Assembly (NCBI GenBank): GCA_964540995.1
Contig: CAZIOU010000013.1
Span: forward strand, 1-30,915
Direction of reading: 5' to 3'
Origin: JAZDLR01 sp964540995
GTDB lineage: Bacteria > Patescibacteriota > Patescibacteriia > UBA1558 > 2-01-FULL-52-15
Length of the DNA: 30,915 nucleotides
The translations under genes were made by a program, and so were the position numbers. Below the pieces are notes generated by a model, which searched no databases, was not told the origin of the DNA, and saw nothing but the letters and a program-made list of their open reading frames with translations. Of this stretch, positions 22,309 to 28,889 are shown in pieces (position 1 is the first letter of the stretch; every line of letters starts with the position of its first letter).

Positions 22309-22734
22309 GTGTCCAAGGCCAAGCGCAGCATTCATACCGGAATCCGTACCCCCATCAAGACGATCATGGCGATGGCGGCTCTGTTTCGGAAAGCAGCGAC
22401 GCTGCTGACCGGCGAGGCCAAGCGCCTCAAGAGGGCCGATGTCCGGCTCCGCAAGCTGGCCACCGCCAAGCCGACCAGCAAGAAGCGGCGGACCACCAAG
22501 AAGGTCGTCAAGAAGATGGTCGACATGCCGACCCGCCCGACCACCGTCGCGGAAATCTCCTATGCCTTGCTCTCGCGCAAGGCCACGCCGATGACCATCG
22601 GTGAGCTGGCCACCAAGGTGGCCAAGCTCAAGGGTCGCAAGGCCGACCGCGTTTTCGCCAGCAACTTGGCGGCGGCGCTCACGCGTGATGAACGTGTGAC
22701 CCGTGTCGAACGCGGGATGTACATCGCGAAGTAG
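22309..22734 (+). CDS. Lysine-rich protein with C-terminal HARE-HTH-like winged helix
   Basis: 141 aa from the GTG at 22309, selected by AAGGAGG (22295-22301) at 7 nt; an ATG at 22276 would place the SD inside the gene. Residues 1-72 are extremely basic (KPTSKKRRTTKKVVKK), like histone H1-type tails. Residues 73-141 (TTVAEISYALLSRK, MTIGELATKVAKL, RVFASNLAAALTRDERVTRV and final GMYIAK) match the pattern of HARE-HTH winged helices, which are found in eukaryotic-type chromatin proteins and bacterial RNA polymerase delta. It probably binds DNA as a nucleoid or regulatory protein. It is strongly GC-rich compared with pcm downstream, with its own terminator. Confidence 0.75.
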   Translation: MSKAKRSIHTGIRTPIKTIMAMAALFRKAATLLTGEAKRLKRADVRLRKLATAKPTSKKRRTTKKVVKKMVDMPTRPTTVAEISYALLSRKATPMTIGELATKVAKLKGRKADRVFASNLAAALTRDERVTRVERGMYIAK

Positions 22735-22742
22735 CGCCATCT

Positions 22743-22773
22743 GCGCCCCACACCAACTCTTGGTGTGGGGCGC
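22743..22773 (+). terminator. Intrinsic terminator
   Basis: Perfect 13-bp stem GCGCCCCACACCA (22743-22755) / TGGTGTGGGGCGC (22761-22773) with a 5-nt loop, followed by TTTCATTTC. Confidence 0.9.
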
Positions 22774-22784
22774 TTTCATTTCAC

Positions 22785-22813
22785 TTGGTCAAATCCAAAG
22801 CTTGTGGTACTAT
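22785..22813 (+). promoter_or_regulatory. Promoter TTGGTC-17-TACTAT for pcm
   Basis: TTGGTC (22785-22790), 17 nt, TACTAT (22808-22813), 9 nt before the ATG at 22823. No SD; probably leaderless. Confidence 0.7.
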
Positions 22814-22822
22814 TTTTCTGTT

Positions 22823-23458
22823 ATGTACGCCAGCATCTACGATGAATTACGTTCACGCATGGTCCAAGAGCAATTAATGGATCGTGGTATTCACGACTTC
22901 GCGACTTTGCGTGCTATGGCCAAAGTGCCACGTGAATTATTTGTGCCCAAAGAATCTATCGAACAAGCTTATCATGATACTGCTATTCCATTGATCAAGG
23001 GTCAGACTATATCGCAACCCTTCATCGTTGCTTTCATGACGCAGTCACTTCGTCTACAACCAGAAGACACGGTTTTAGAATTAGGTACTGGTTCGGGTTA
23101 TCAAGCAGCTATTACGGCTGAACTAGCTGCTTCTGTCTATTCATTTGAAATTATCGACGAGCTTTATACCAAGGCTCGTTCTGTCTTGAAGAAATTAGGT
23201 TACCAAAATATTAATCTCAAGTCAGGCAGTGGTCGTCGAGGATTATCAGAAGCAGGACCATTTACCAAAATTATTGTGACCGCCGCAGCGGACAAAGTTC
23301 CACCCTCACTGTTTGATCAGTTGGCTTCTCCGGGACGTCTGATCATCCCACTCAAAGAAGCTGACGGTAATCAGCAATTGGTCCTGTATAAGAAAGACGA
23401 ACGAGGGCAGATCCAAGAGCAGAAATTATTACCGGTGGTGTTTGTGACGTTGAAGTGA
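22823..23458 (+). CDS. pcm: Protein-L-isoaspartate O-methyltransferase
   Basis: 211 aa from the ATG at 22823; the frame extends upstream but through the preceding terminator. It has the family's N-terminal RMVQEQLMDRGI helix, KVPRELFVP, and the IKGQTISQPFIVAFM motif with the conserved Ser64. The SAM-binding LELGTGSGYQAA (85-96) follows. FTKIIVTAAADKVPPSLFDQ and PGRLIIPL are the later family motifs. It methylates L-isoaspartyl residues in aged proteins to start their repair. Length is normal. It is transcribed alone from a leaderless promoter and ends before a repeat cluster. Confidence 0.93.
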   Translation: MYASIYDELRSRMVQEQLMDRGIHDFATLRAMAKVPRELFVPKESIEQAYHDTAIPLIKGQTISQPFIVAFMTQSLRLQPEDTVLELGTGSGYQAAITAELAASVYSFEIIDELYTKARSVLKKLGYQNINLKSGSGRRGLSEAGPFTKIIVTAAADKVPPSLFDQLASPGRLIIPLKEADGNQQLVLYKKDERGQIQEQKLLPVVFVTLK

Positions 23459-23462
23459 AGAC

Positions 23463-23555
23463 GGTACTCGGGGCTAGCGACTTGGTACTCGTTTCTCGCT
23501 ACCCGGGATCAGCGATCCGGGTTCCGGATAGCGGATCCCATCTTCCGAGTCCCTT
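23463..23555. repeat. Short-word repeat cluster 1
   Basis: Non-coding spacer made of recurring 7-9-nt words: GGTACTCG, CCGGGATC, GCGATCCGG, CCGGATAGCGGATCCC, TTCCGAGT. The 16-mer at 23524-23539 is the reverse complement of a segment at 26638-26653 with one mismatch, so this cluster is inverted relative to the other two. Confidence 0.65.
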
Positions 23556-23581
23556 CTTCACAGTTGACTCCAACCCCAATT

Positions 23582-23609
23582 GAACCTATAATCATCAGGT
23601 TCGTTTTTT
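23582..23609 (+). terminator. Intrinsic terminator after pcm and the repeat cluster
   Basis: GAACCT (23582-23587) / AGGTTC (23597-23602), followed by G and six T. Confidence 0.7.
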
Positions 23610-23625
23610 ATTCTCATTATCAATA

Positions 23626-23654
23626 TCTCGCAATGTATTGCGAGAATGTACAAT
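23626..23654 (+). promoter_or_regulatory. 20-bp palindrome plus -10 TACAAT upstream of the ABC-F gene
   Basis: TCTCGCAA-TGTA-TTGCGAGA (23626-23645) is a perfect palindrome covering the -35 zone of a TACAAT box (23649-23654). Its position is that of an operator. The leader to the ATG at 23710 is about 50 nt, with a small hairpin GTCC/GGAC and GGAGGG 13 nt before the start. Confidence 0.5.
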
Positions 23655-23709
23655 AGAATAACCCGCCGTAGTCCGCCTTGGGTGGACGAAGGAGGGTAAA
23701 ACAATATAT

Positions 23710-25158
23710 ATGGCCGACGAGACTATTATCCGATTTGAAGGCGTTTCCTTCGAATATAACCATGATGAGCCCATTCTCGATGAGGTGAATTTTTCTTTGC
23801 GTCTCGGTGCCAAATTCACCTTGATGGGACAGAACGGTGCTGGCAAAAGCACCTTATTTCAGCTGATTACCGGTTCCTTGAAACCAACTCGAGGCCTGAT
23901 CCATGTCGGCCAAGGTTTGACCGTAGCTACGGCGCATCAGGTGATACCGCAGTCCAAGCTCACCATGACCATGGCAGAATATTTTCAAGACATCCTCGGA
24001 CAAGAATTATTTCGGATTCAGCAGCGCATGGATGAGATTTTAGAAGTAGTTAATCTCCAGGTGCCGACTGATAAGGTTATTAAGTCTTTATCTGGTGGTC
24101 AGCAAGCACGATTGCTTCTGGCATCTGCTCTGATCCAAGATCCGGATATATTATTACTTGATGAACCGACCAATAATCTCGACAAAGCCGGTATCGCTCA
24201 CCTGACACAATTTCTTATTGAGTATCAGAAAACCTGTCTGGTTATTTCTCATGATGCTGACTTTTTGAATTCCTTTACTGAAGGTGTCTTGTACCTCGAT
24301 GTCTTCACCCATAAAGTAGAACGCTATCTGGGCAATTATTATGACGTGATCGAGGAGATCGAGATTCGTCGTGAGAAGGAGAATCGCAAGAATGCCCAAT
24401 TAGCCAAAGAGATTCAGGATAACAAAGACAAGGCCAATATGTTTGCCCATAAGGGAGGTAAGATGCGTCTGGTGGCTCGCAAGATGCGAGACGCGGCTGA
24501 AGAGATGGAGGCGGCTAAGGTGGATGTGCGTAAAGAAGACAAAACGATACGCCCGTTCACCATTCCGACGCAAGAAGATCTCGTCGGAGAGATTATTCAT
24601 ATTTCTTCCTACACGACCATGCGCGGTCACGATATTGTTGAACATGAAAAAGAAATTTCTCTCAAGCGAAATATGCGCTTGCAATTAGTCGGACCTAACG
24701 GTATTGGTAAAACTACCTTACTTGAATCATTAGCCAGCGGACGAGGTGAGGGGGTGTCTATCGCTTCTGGAGTGGAAGTTGGTTATTATCGTCAGGATTT
24801 TTCTACCTTAAACTTCGAAGATACTGTTTACGAATCGTTGAGTGCTGTTATGCCGGGGAGGAACGAAGAATTTTTACGTTCCACCGCTGCTGGCTTCTTG
24901 ATAACCTCCAAATTGATCAAAAGTAAAATCGGTAGCTTATCTGAAGGACAGAAGGGTCTGGTCGCTTTCGCTCGTTTAGTATTACAGAAGCCAGGACTCT
25001 TGATTCTCGACGAGCCGACCAACCATATTAATTTCCGTCATCTGCCAGTTATTGCTCAAGCGCTAGAAGATTATCAAGGTGCGATGATCCTGGTTAGTCA
25101 CGTGCCGGAGTTCGTGGCACAGATTAGAATTGATGAAGTGTTGGATTTGGAAAGGTAA
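23710..25158 (+). CDS. ABC-F family ATPase (ribosome-associated type)
   Basis: 482 aa with two ABC domains and no membrane segment. Domain 1: Walker A GQNGAGKST (40-48), LSGGQ (127-131), DEPTNNLD (151-158). A charged helical linker (about 215-275, EIRREKENRKNAQLAKEI) is the P-site tRNA interaction motif of ABC-F proteins. Domain 2: Walker A GPNGIGKTT (328-336), signature LSEGQ (410-414) and DEPTNHIN (434-441). The second signature has Glu for Gly, and the D-loop Asp is Asn, so site 2 may be slow or structural. ABC-F proteins act on the ribosome in translation control or antibiotic protection. Which subtype this is cannot be told. The palindrome in its promoter suggests regulation. Confidence 0.9.
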   Translation: MADETIIRFEGVSFEYNHDEPILDEVNFSLRLGAKFTLMGQNGAGKSTLFQLITGSLKPTRGLIHVGQGLTVATAHQVIPQSKLTMTMAEYFQDILGQELFRIQQRMDEILEVVNLQVPTDKVIKSLSGGQQARLLLASALIQDPDILLLDEPTNNLDKAGIAHLTQFLIEYQKTCLVISHDADFLNSFTEGVLYLDVFTHKVERYLGNYYDVIEEIEIRREKENRKNAQLAKEIQDNKDKANMFAHKGGKMRLVARKMRDAAEEMEAAKVDVRKEDKTIRPFTIPTQEDLVGEIIHISSYTTMRGHDIVEHEKEISLKRNMRLQLVGPNGIGKTTLLESLASGRGEGVSIASGVEVGYYRQDFSTLNFEDTVYESLSAVMPGRNEEFLRSTAAGFLITSKLIKSKIGSLSEGQKGLVAFARLVLQKPGLLILDEPTNHINFRHLPVIAQALEDYQGAMILVSHVPEFVAQIRIDEVLDLER

Positions 25159-25219
25159 TTGCTCGCCTTTTGCGAGTACGTCTGCGGACGAGTAGTTCAG
25201 CATGATAGGATAAAATAAA

Positions 25220-25250
25220 AGTAGCCCGCCGGGAAACCCGGTGGGCTACT
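25220..25250 (-). terminator. Intrinsic terminator of the small membrane protein gene
   Basis: 14-bp stem (25220-25233 / 25237-25250) with AAA loop on the plus strand. The minus strand continues TTTTATTTTATCC. It may also end the ABC-F transcript from the other side. Confidence 0.88.
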
Positions 25251-25260
25251 GATTTGGACG

Positions 25261-25563
25261 TTACCATCCAACAATGACGTCGTTCCGCCACATCTTCTCT
25301 GTGGCTCCTACTTTAACCGAAACGGCACCGAGGCCTGACATAATGAGCCGGGTGGTCGGTGCAATATCGACCGAGAAGAGGAAGAGAATATTGGGCACCA
25401 AGAAGACCAGGATACCCAGAAACACCAGATGATGATCAATTCTCTTGAAATTTTTCTTCATTGAACGGGCGTACAGGAACAGAGTTGCGATTCCAGCCCC
25501 CAAGAGCAACAGAGGAAATGAAAGATCGATCATTGTCGTCACGATGTCTTTCGCTGTATTCAT
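25261..25563 (-). CDS. Small membrane protein of unknown function
   Basis: 100 aa from the ATG at 25563, which has AAAAGGAG about 7 nt upstream. Two clear membrane helices (about 13-31, FPLLLLGAGIATLFLYA; about 46-65, LVFLGILVFLVPNILFLFSV) are joined by a basic loop SMKKNFKRIDHH that should face the cytoplasm. A C-terminal segment (about 70-100) is soluble and mildly beta. No family recognised. It has a good promoter and terminator of its own and reads against the ABC-F gene. GC-content and SD use fit the accessory genes of the window. Confidence 0.65.
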   Translation of the reverse strand: MNTAKDIVTTMIDLSFPLLLLGAGIATLFLYARSMKKNFKRIDHHLVFLGILVFLVPNILFLFSVDIAPTTRLIMSGLGAVSVKVGATEKMWRNDVIVGW

Positions 25564-25652
25564 GTTCAGCTCCTTTTGGGTGAAGTTGAAATGGTTGAGA
25601 GCGTAGTTAACTCTCAAGGACGAGAAGTTTTAGGTACGTTTTTAACGTCTAT

Positions 25653-25681
25653 CTTATATCACTTTTTAGTTAATTCGTCAA
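25653..25681 (-). promoter_or_regulatory. Promoter TTGACG-17-TATAAG
   Basis: Minus strand TTGACG (25681-25676), 17 nt, TATAAG (25658-25653), about 90 nt before the ATG at 25563. It is divergent from the promoter of the attenuator-like leader. Confidence 0.8.
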
Positions 25682-25703
25682 TTGCTAGGGGTCTAAGGTA
25701 GAA

Positions 25704-25732
25704 TTGACATTATTTTAAAAGCTTGTTAAGCC
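25704..25732 (+). promoter_or_regulatory. Possible promoter of the attenuator leader (TTGACA with weak -10)
   Basis: Perfect TTGACA (25704-25709). At 16-17 nt spacing the -10 is TTAAGC/TAAGCC, a poor match, so activation may be needed. Transcription would start near 25740. Confidence 0.45.
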
Positions 25733-25750
25733 TAAGATATGAACTACAGA

Positions 25751-25897
25751 AATTGCCATATTTCAGCCAAATCTATGGATACCGTTAAACCGGGTATCTT
25801 ATTTTGGTTATCTGACCATGGCAATTCTAAGACGTAATATTCTCCTGTAATTTCTCTCTAAATCTTAATTTCCTTGGCCAGATGGTCAAGGTTTTTT
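25751..25897 (+). promoter_or_regulatory. Attenuator/riboswitch-like leader RNA ending in an intrinsic terminator, upstream of the GNAT gene
   Basis: A long hairpin is built from AATTGCCAT (25751-25759) / ATGGCAATT (25818-25826), TCAG/CTGA (25763-25766 / 25812-25815), CCAAA/TTTGG (25767-25771 / 25803-25807) and GATACC/GGTATC (25778-25783 / 25793-25798). About 45 nt later CCTTGGCC (25872-25879) / GGTCAAGG (25884-25891) plus six T form a terminator 43 nt before the ATG. TGACCAT (25813-25819), part of the hairpin's 3' arm, is complementary to ATGGTCA (25882-25888) in the terminator. The two folds therefore exclude each other, as in transcription attenuation. The 323-bp spacer has no gene. Confidence 0.55.
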
Positions 25898-25940
25898 CTT
25901 TGACGGATCTGGATGTTCATTTCACAAGGAAGGAGACACC

Positions 25941-26531
25941 ATGTCAGAGCAGCACGTTGTTTTCCGTCGTGGGAAGAAAGTGTATTTGCGACCTTTGGAG
26001 GAAGGTGATCTGCACCGTCTTTACCGCTGGATCAATGATCCTGAAATTTCGATCTTCTTGGATCAGACCTTTCCTTTGCCGCTGGTCTATGAGGCTGAAT
26101 TCCTCAAGCAGGCAATGACTCGTCCGGCGTTCCCCAGAGACATCATCTTCGCGATCTGTCTCAACGAGGATAATCGGCACATCGGCGTCATGGGTCTGCA
26201 CAATATCCGTTACGATCACGGGACTGCTGGCACCGGTTCGTTCATCGGTGAGAAGGATCTCTGGGGTCAGGGCTACGGCTTCGATGCCAAGATGATCCTG
26301 CTGGACTTCGCCTTCAATACGCTCCGCCTGCGCAAAATCTGCGCCGGCGCCAAAGCCTTCAACCAGCGCAGCCTCGGTTTCAATGCCAAGTGTGGCTACT
26401 ACACCGAAGGTTTGCGGCGCGGACAGTTCCTAGTCAATGGTGAGTTCGTTGACGAGGTGATCACAGCGGTTACTCCGGCACAGTGGGAGGAGCGCTGGCA
26501 GGAGTATTGCGCTGACTGGAAGCGTAGCTAG
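25941..26531 (+). CDS. GNAT family N-acetyltransferase (RimJ/RimL-like)
   Basis: 196 aa. AAGGAG (25929-25934) lies 6 nt before the ATG. Family features: the opening VYLRPLEEGDLHRLYRWINDP, then HIGVMGLHNIRYDHG, and the acetyl-CoA loop IGEKDLWGQGYGFDAKMI in which the canonical R/Q-x-x-G-x-G/A is represented by W-G-Q-G-Y-G. LRKICAGAKAFNQRSLGFNAKCGYYTEG is the RimJ/L-type C-terminal part. Length is typical. It acetylates an amine, either a protein N-terminus, an amino sugar or a drug; the substrate cannot be told. The gene is GC-rich and stands behind a leader with a terminator, so expression is probably conditional. Confidence 0.88.
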   Translation: MSEQHVVFRRGKKVYLRPLEEGDLHRLYRWINDPEISIFLDQTFPLPLVYEAEFLKQAMTRPAFPRDIIFAICLNEDNRHIGVMGLHNIRYDHGTAGTGSFIGEKDLWGQGYGFDAKMILLDFAFNTLRLRKICAGAKAFNQRSLGFNAKCGYYTEGLRRGQFLVNGEFVDEVITAVTPAQWEERWQEYCADWKRS

Positions 26532-26544
26532 TTTGCAGGAATAA

Positions 26545-26582
26545 ACCCCCGTGTCGCATAATGTGGCACGGGGGTATTTTTT
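26545..26582 (+). terminator. Intrinsic terminator of the GNAT gene
   Basis: ACCCCCGTG (26545-26553) / CACGGGGGT (26567-26575), extended inside by further pairs, followed by ATTTTTT. Confidence 0.92.
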
Positions 26583-26610
26583 AGAGGCAGGGTATTTGTT
26601 AATGGAGAAG

Positions 26611-26715
26611 GGGTCAGGGATCCGGAGTCCGCTATCCGGGATCCGCTATCCGCTGCTCGGAGTCCGGATCGCGGGTAGCGGGTTCCGAGTACCGAGCCGC
26701 GAGTACCGAGTCCCC
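26611..26715. repeat. Short-word repeat cluster 2
   Basis: Words GGATCCG, GTCCGCTATCCG, GGGATCCGCTATCCG, CTCGGAGTCCGGATC, GGTTCCGAGTACCGAG and GCCGCGAGTACCGAGT recur within about 100 bp. Same orientation as cluster 3 and inverted relative to cluster 1. Spacing is irregular, so it is not a CRISPR. Confidence 0.65.
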
Positions 26716-26789
26716 TCCCCATGTAATGATCTCCTGTCGCTAACGTCTTCATAGCTAGAGGGTATTCGTTAATCAATAATCTAAATTTT

Positions 26790-28103
26790 ATGAAAAAAGC
26801 CTTATTATCAATTATGAGTCTGATGCTTCTTGTCAGCTTGGCGCCTCTGGCGCAGGCACAAGATATGTCGATGAGCAAATCGTACTATATCAGCGAAAGT
26901 GAATTGGGTGGTACGTTTGCCAATGTCAATGCTGCCACATCAGAAGCTACAGAGATAACTGATCAGACTGGTGTGTTGGTGGAGATCGGTAATACCACTG
27001 CCGAGAGTACGACGATCGTTATTCGTTTTACTGCCAGTGATGGCACAACTTCTGACAAAGCGGTGGAGATTAGCTCTGCGACTGCTATTCAGACTAGGAC
27101 TAGTGCCAAAGCCAATTTGAGTGATTGGATCGCAGGCGATCAGATCCAAGTACGTGCTACCCATTGGCGTAACAGTGACAACTCTCAAGCTCTAACATTA
27201 CGCAATCTTTCTTTCGAGCTTCGTCACAAAGGCATTAATGGCTGGGTTACTGCTCTTCGATCAGGATCCAATCAAATGGACGTACTCTACAACGGCATTA
27301 CCTATACACTTGATACAACCAATGCCAAGATGGTCGGTGGTATTCATAACCCTGCTACGTTAGACGATTTCCGTATTGGTGATCGTGTCCGTGCTCGAGT
27401 AGTCGATGATTTCGATGGTTTGAAAACAACTTGGAAAGCCGAAATTATCGTGACACTCCGTCGCGGTGATGATCTGATCATGCGGGTGACTCGTTGGATC
27501 GTACCTGCGACCATCACGTCGATGCCTACGGATGTTGTCTCTTTGCCGACTACCATCGGCGTAACTATCCAAGATTCCAAATTCTTCCAAGCCAATGACG
27601 TTAATAATTTAATTGGTGAGCCGGGCACTCTACTACGAGTAGATATCAATGCTCAAACCCAATTAGTGCGTAAATATTTTGGTCACGCTTTACTCAATGA
27701 ATTTTCGGTCGGCGATGACGTCCGTATCGTCGGACGATTGGATGAGAAGACTGGCCATCTGGTAGCTCAAGTAATTAAGAATAATTCAGTACAACGCCTT
27801 GACCAACGATTTCGAGTAGCTACTATCATCAGCACCAATGCCAGTGATAAATCATTATCAGTATTACTAGCTGATAATCAGCTTCCTTATCCAGGGCCGA
27901 TGACTCCTGTGTCTCGCACCTGGACGGTTACTACTAATTCAGCGACTACGTTCTGGCGTACTGGTAAGCAAATAAAGTTCAGTGATCTTCAGGTGGGAAC
28001 AATGATTCGAGTTTACGGTCTGGTCAATATTGATGATCGCAAGATAACTGCCAGTACGGTCTCGGTTATCATCGGAACTTCGGAGATAGAGTTAATACAG
28101 TAG
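26790..28103 (+). CDS. Exported multi-domain protein with DUF5666-like OB repeats
   Basis: 437 aa. Signal peptide about 1-23 (LLSIMSLMLLVSLAPLAQAQ). The mature protein is beta-rich and appears to hold four OB-like units (about 35-145, 150-225, 235-335, 340-437). Each carries a G-D-x-(I/V)-x-(V/A)-(R/V) strand such as AGDQIQVRAT, IGDRVRARVV, VGDDVRIVGR and VGTMIRVYGL, followed by a D-x-K/G-x-x-x-A strand (DDRKITASTV). This is the DUF5666 theme seen also at 9131 and in the outer part of the protein at 3714. TAATCT lies 7 nt before the ATG with no SD, so it is probably leaderless. Function unknown; a surface-layer or ligand-binding role is inference. Confidence 0.7.
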   Translation: MKKALLSIMSLMLLVSLAPLAQAQDMSMSKSYYISESELGGTFANVNAATSEATEITDQTGVLVEIGNTTAESTTIVIRFTASDGTTSDKAVEISSATAIQTRTSAKANLSDWIAGDQIQVRATHWRNSDNSQALTLRNLSFELRHKGINGWVTALRSGSNQMDVLYNGITYTLDTTNAKMVGGIHNPATLDDFRIGDRVRARVVDDFDGLKTTWKAEIIVTLRRGDDLIMRVTRWIVPATITSMPTDVVSLPTTIGVTIQDSKFFQANDVNNLIGEPGTLLRVDINAQTQLVRKYFGHALLNEFSVGDDVRIVGRLDEKTGHLVAQVIKNNSVQRLDQRFRVATIISTNASDKSLSVLLADNQLPYPGPMTPVSRTWTVTTNSATTFWRTGKQIKFSDLQVGTMIRVYGLVNIDDRKITASTVSVIIGTSEIELIQ

Positions 28104-28130
28104 AGGACTGTAGTACTCCATAGCAATAAT

Positions 28131-28164
28131 CTCCTACATCATATCAGTGGTGTGGGAGGTTTTT
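28131..28164 (+). terminator. Intrinsic terminator
   Basis: 11-bp stem CTCCTACATCA (28131-28141) / TGGTGTGGGAG (28148-28158) with two G-T pairs, followed by GTTTTT. Confidence 0.85.
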
Positions 28165-28167
28165 ATA

Positions 28168-28290
28168 TAATCGGTACTCGGTACTCGTTACTGGGTACTC
28201 GGGAAGAGGAGGATTGGAGAGTATCCGGGATCGGCTATCCGCTGTCGGGGTTCAGAGTGCCGAGCCGCGAGTAGCGAGCCCCAAGTACCG
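28168..28290. repeat. Short-word repeat cluster 3
   Basis: Begins with tandem GGTACTCG words, then TATCCGGGATCGGCTATCCGC and GTGCCGAGCCGCGAGTAGCGAG. The last two parts align with segments of cluster 2 in the same order. Non-coding; it ends just before the promoter of the VanZ-like gene. Confidence 0.65.
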
Positions 28291-28300
28291 CTTCTCATGC

Positions 28301-28306
28301 TACAAT
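28301..28306 (+). promoter_or_regulatory. -10 box TACAAT for a leaderless transcript
   Basis: TACAAT ends 6 nt before the ATG at 28313. No SD and no clear -35. Confidence 0.5.
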
Positions 28307-28312
28307 ATTAGT

Positions 28313-28660
28313 ATGAAATATAAATCTTGGCTCCTCGTCCTCCTCTGGATGCTGGTCATCTTCTATTGGTCTTCTATCCCTGATCTTCATTCTGGATTAG
28401 AAGTATTGTGGGATACTATATTACGCAAAGGCGCGCACATGAGTGAGTACGCTATCTTGGCTGCATTAGTAGCTAATGCTATTGGTAAGCGAAAATGGCA
28501 GATGGAATTAGCCTTGGCCGTGAGTATTTTATATTCTGCCAGCGATGAGATTCATCAGTTGTTCGTACTACAGCGAGTGGGGAGTGTCGTGGATGTGGCG
28601 ATTGATACGGTGGGGATTATAATAGGATTGTGGTTATTTAGAAAGTATTCAGTTAAATAA
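28313..28660 (+). CDS. VanZ-like family membrane protein
   Basis: 115 aa from the ATG at 28313; the longer frame would run through the repeat cluster. Four hydrophobic helices. The family's polar residues are all present: K39-x2-H42-x2-E45-Y46 (RKGAHMSEYAIL), D78-E79-x-H81-Q82 (SASDEIHQLFV), and D94-x3-D98 before the last helix (VVDVAIDTVGII). These buried charged residues resemble those of intramembrane phosphatase- or acid-base-type enzymes. The biochemical role of VanZ-like proteins is not settled; VanZ itself raises teicoplanin resistance. Length is compact but complete. Confidence 0.88.
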   Translation: MKYKSWLLVLLWMLVIFYWSSIPDLHSGLEVLWDTILRKGAHMSEYAILAALVANAIGKRKWQMELALAVSILYSASDEIHQLFVLQRVGSVVDVAIDTVGIIIGLWLFRKYSVK

Positions 28661-28664
28661 CCCA

Positions 28665-28779
28665 ACCTCACCCCAACCCTCTCCTTGCGAAGGAGAGGGA
28701 GGATGTACCCCTAAAATTCGTTCCTCTCCTTTTGAAGAGCCTGTCCCGAGCAATGCCGAGGGAAGAGGACAGGTGAGGT
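28665..28779. repeat. Nested inverted-repeat element (MITE/REP-like)
   Basis: 8-bp terminal inverted repeats ACCTCACC (28665-28672) and GGTGAGGT (28772-28779) enclose two hairpins: CCCTCTCCTT (28677-28686) / AAGGAGAGGG (28690-28699), and CCTGTCC (28740-28746) / GGACAGG (28767-28773). About 115 bp, non-coding, with no clear target-site duplication. Confidence 0.6.
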
Positions 28780-28786
28780 AATAAAA

Positions 28787-28815
28787 AATCATCGAGTTGA
28801 ATCGATGATTCTTTT
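28787..28815 (+). terminator. Intrinsic terminator
   Basis: AATCATCGA (28787-28795) / TCGATGATT (28802-28810), followed by CTTTTG. The next promoter's TTGACT starts in the tail (28814), with TAAAAG 17 nt on. Confidence 0.8.
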
Positions 28816-28889
28816 GACTTTTACACCTTGCTATGTTAAAAGCATTATATTCTGTTCATTTAACAAGTCGTCTCTCCAAGGAGGTTCTC

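Noticed and set aside
22306..22779. 157-aa frame on the minus strand opposite the HARE-HTH-like gene, and 22218-22604 on plus in another frame
   Set aside because: Both are out-of-frame readings of the Lys-rich, GC-rich gene, which has a good SD and GTG start. Their Gly/Arg/His-rich products look like shadows.
23463..28290. CRISPR array at the short-word repeat clusters
   Set aside because: Units are 7-16 nt, degenerate and irregularly spaced, without unique spacers of constant length and without cas genes.
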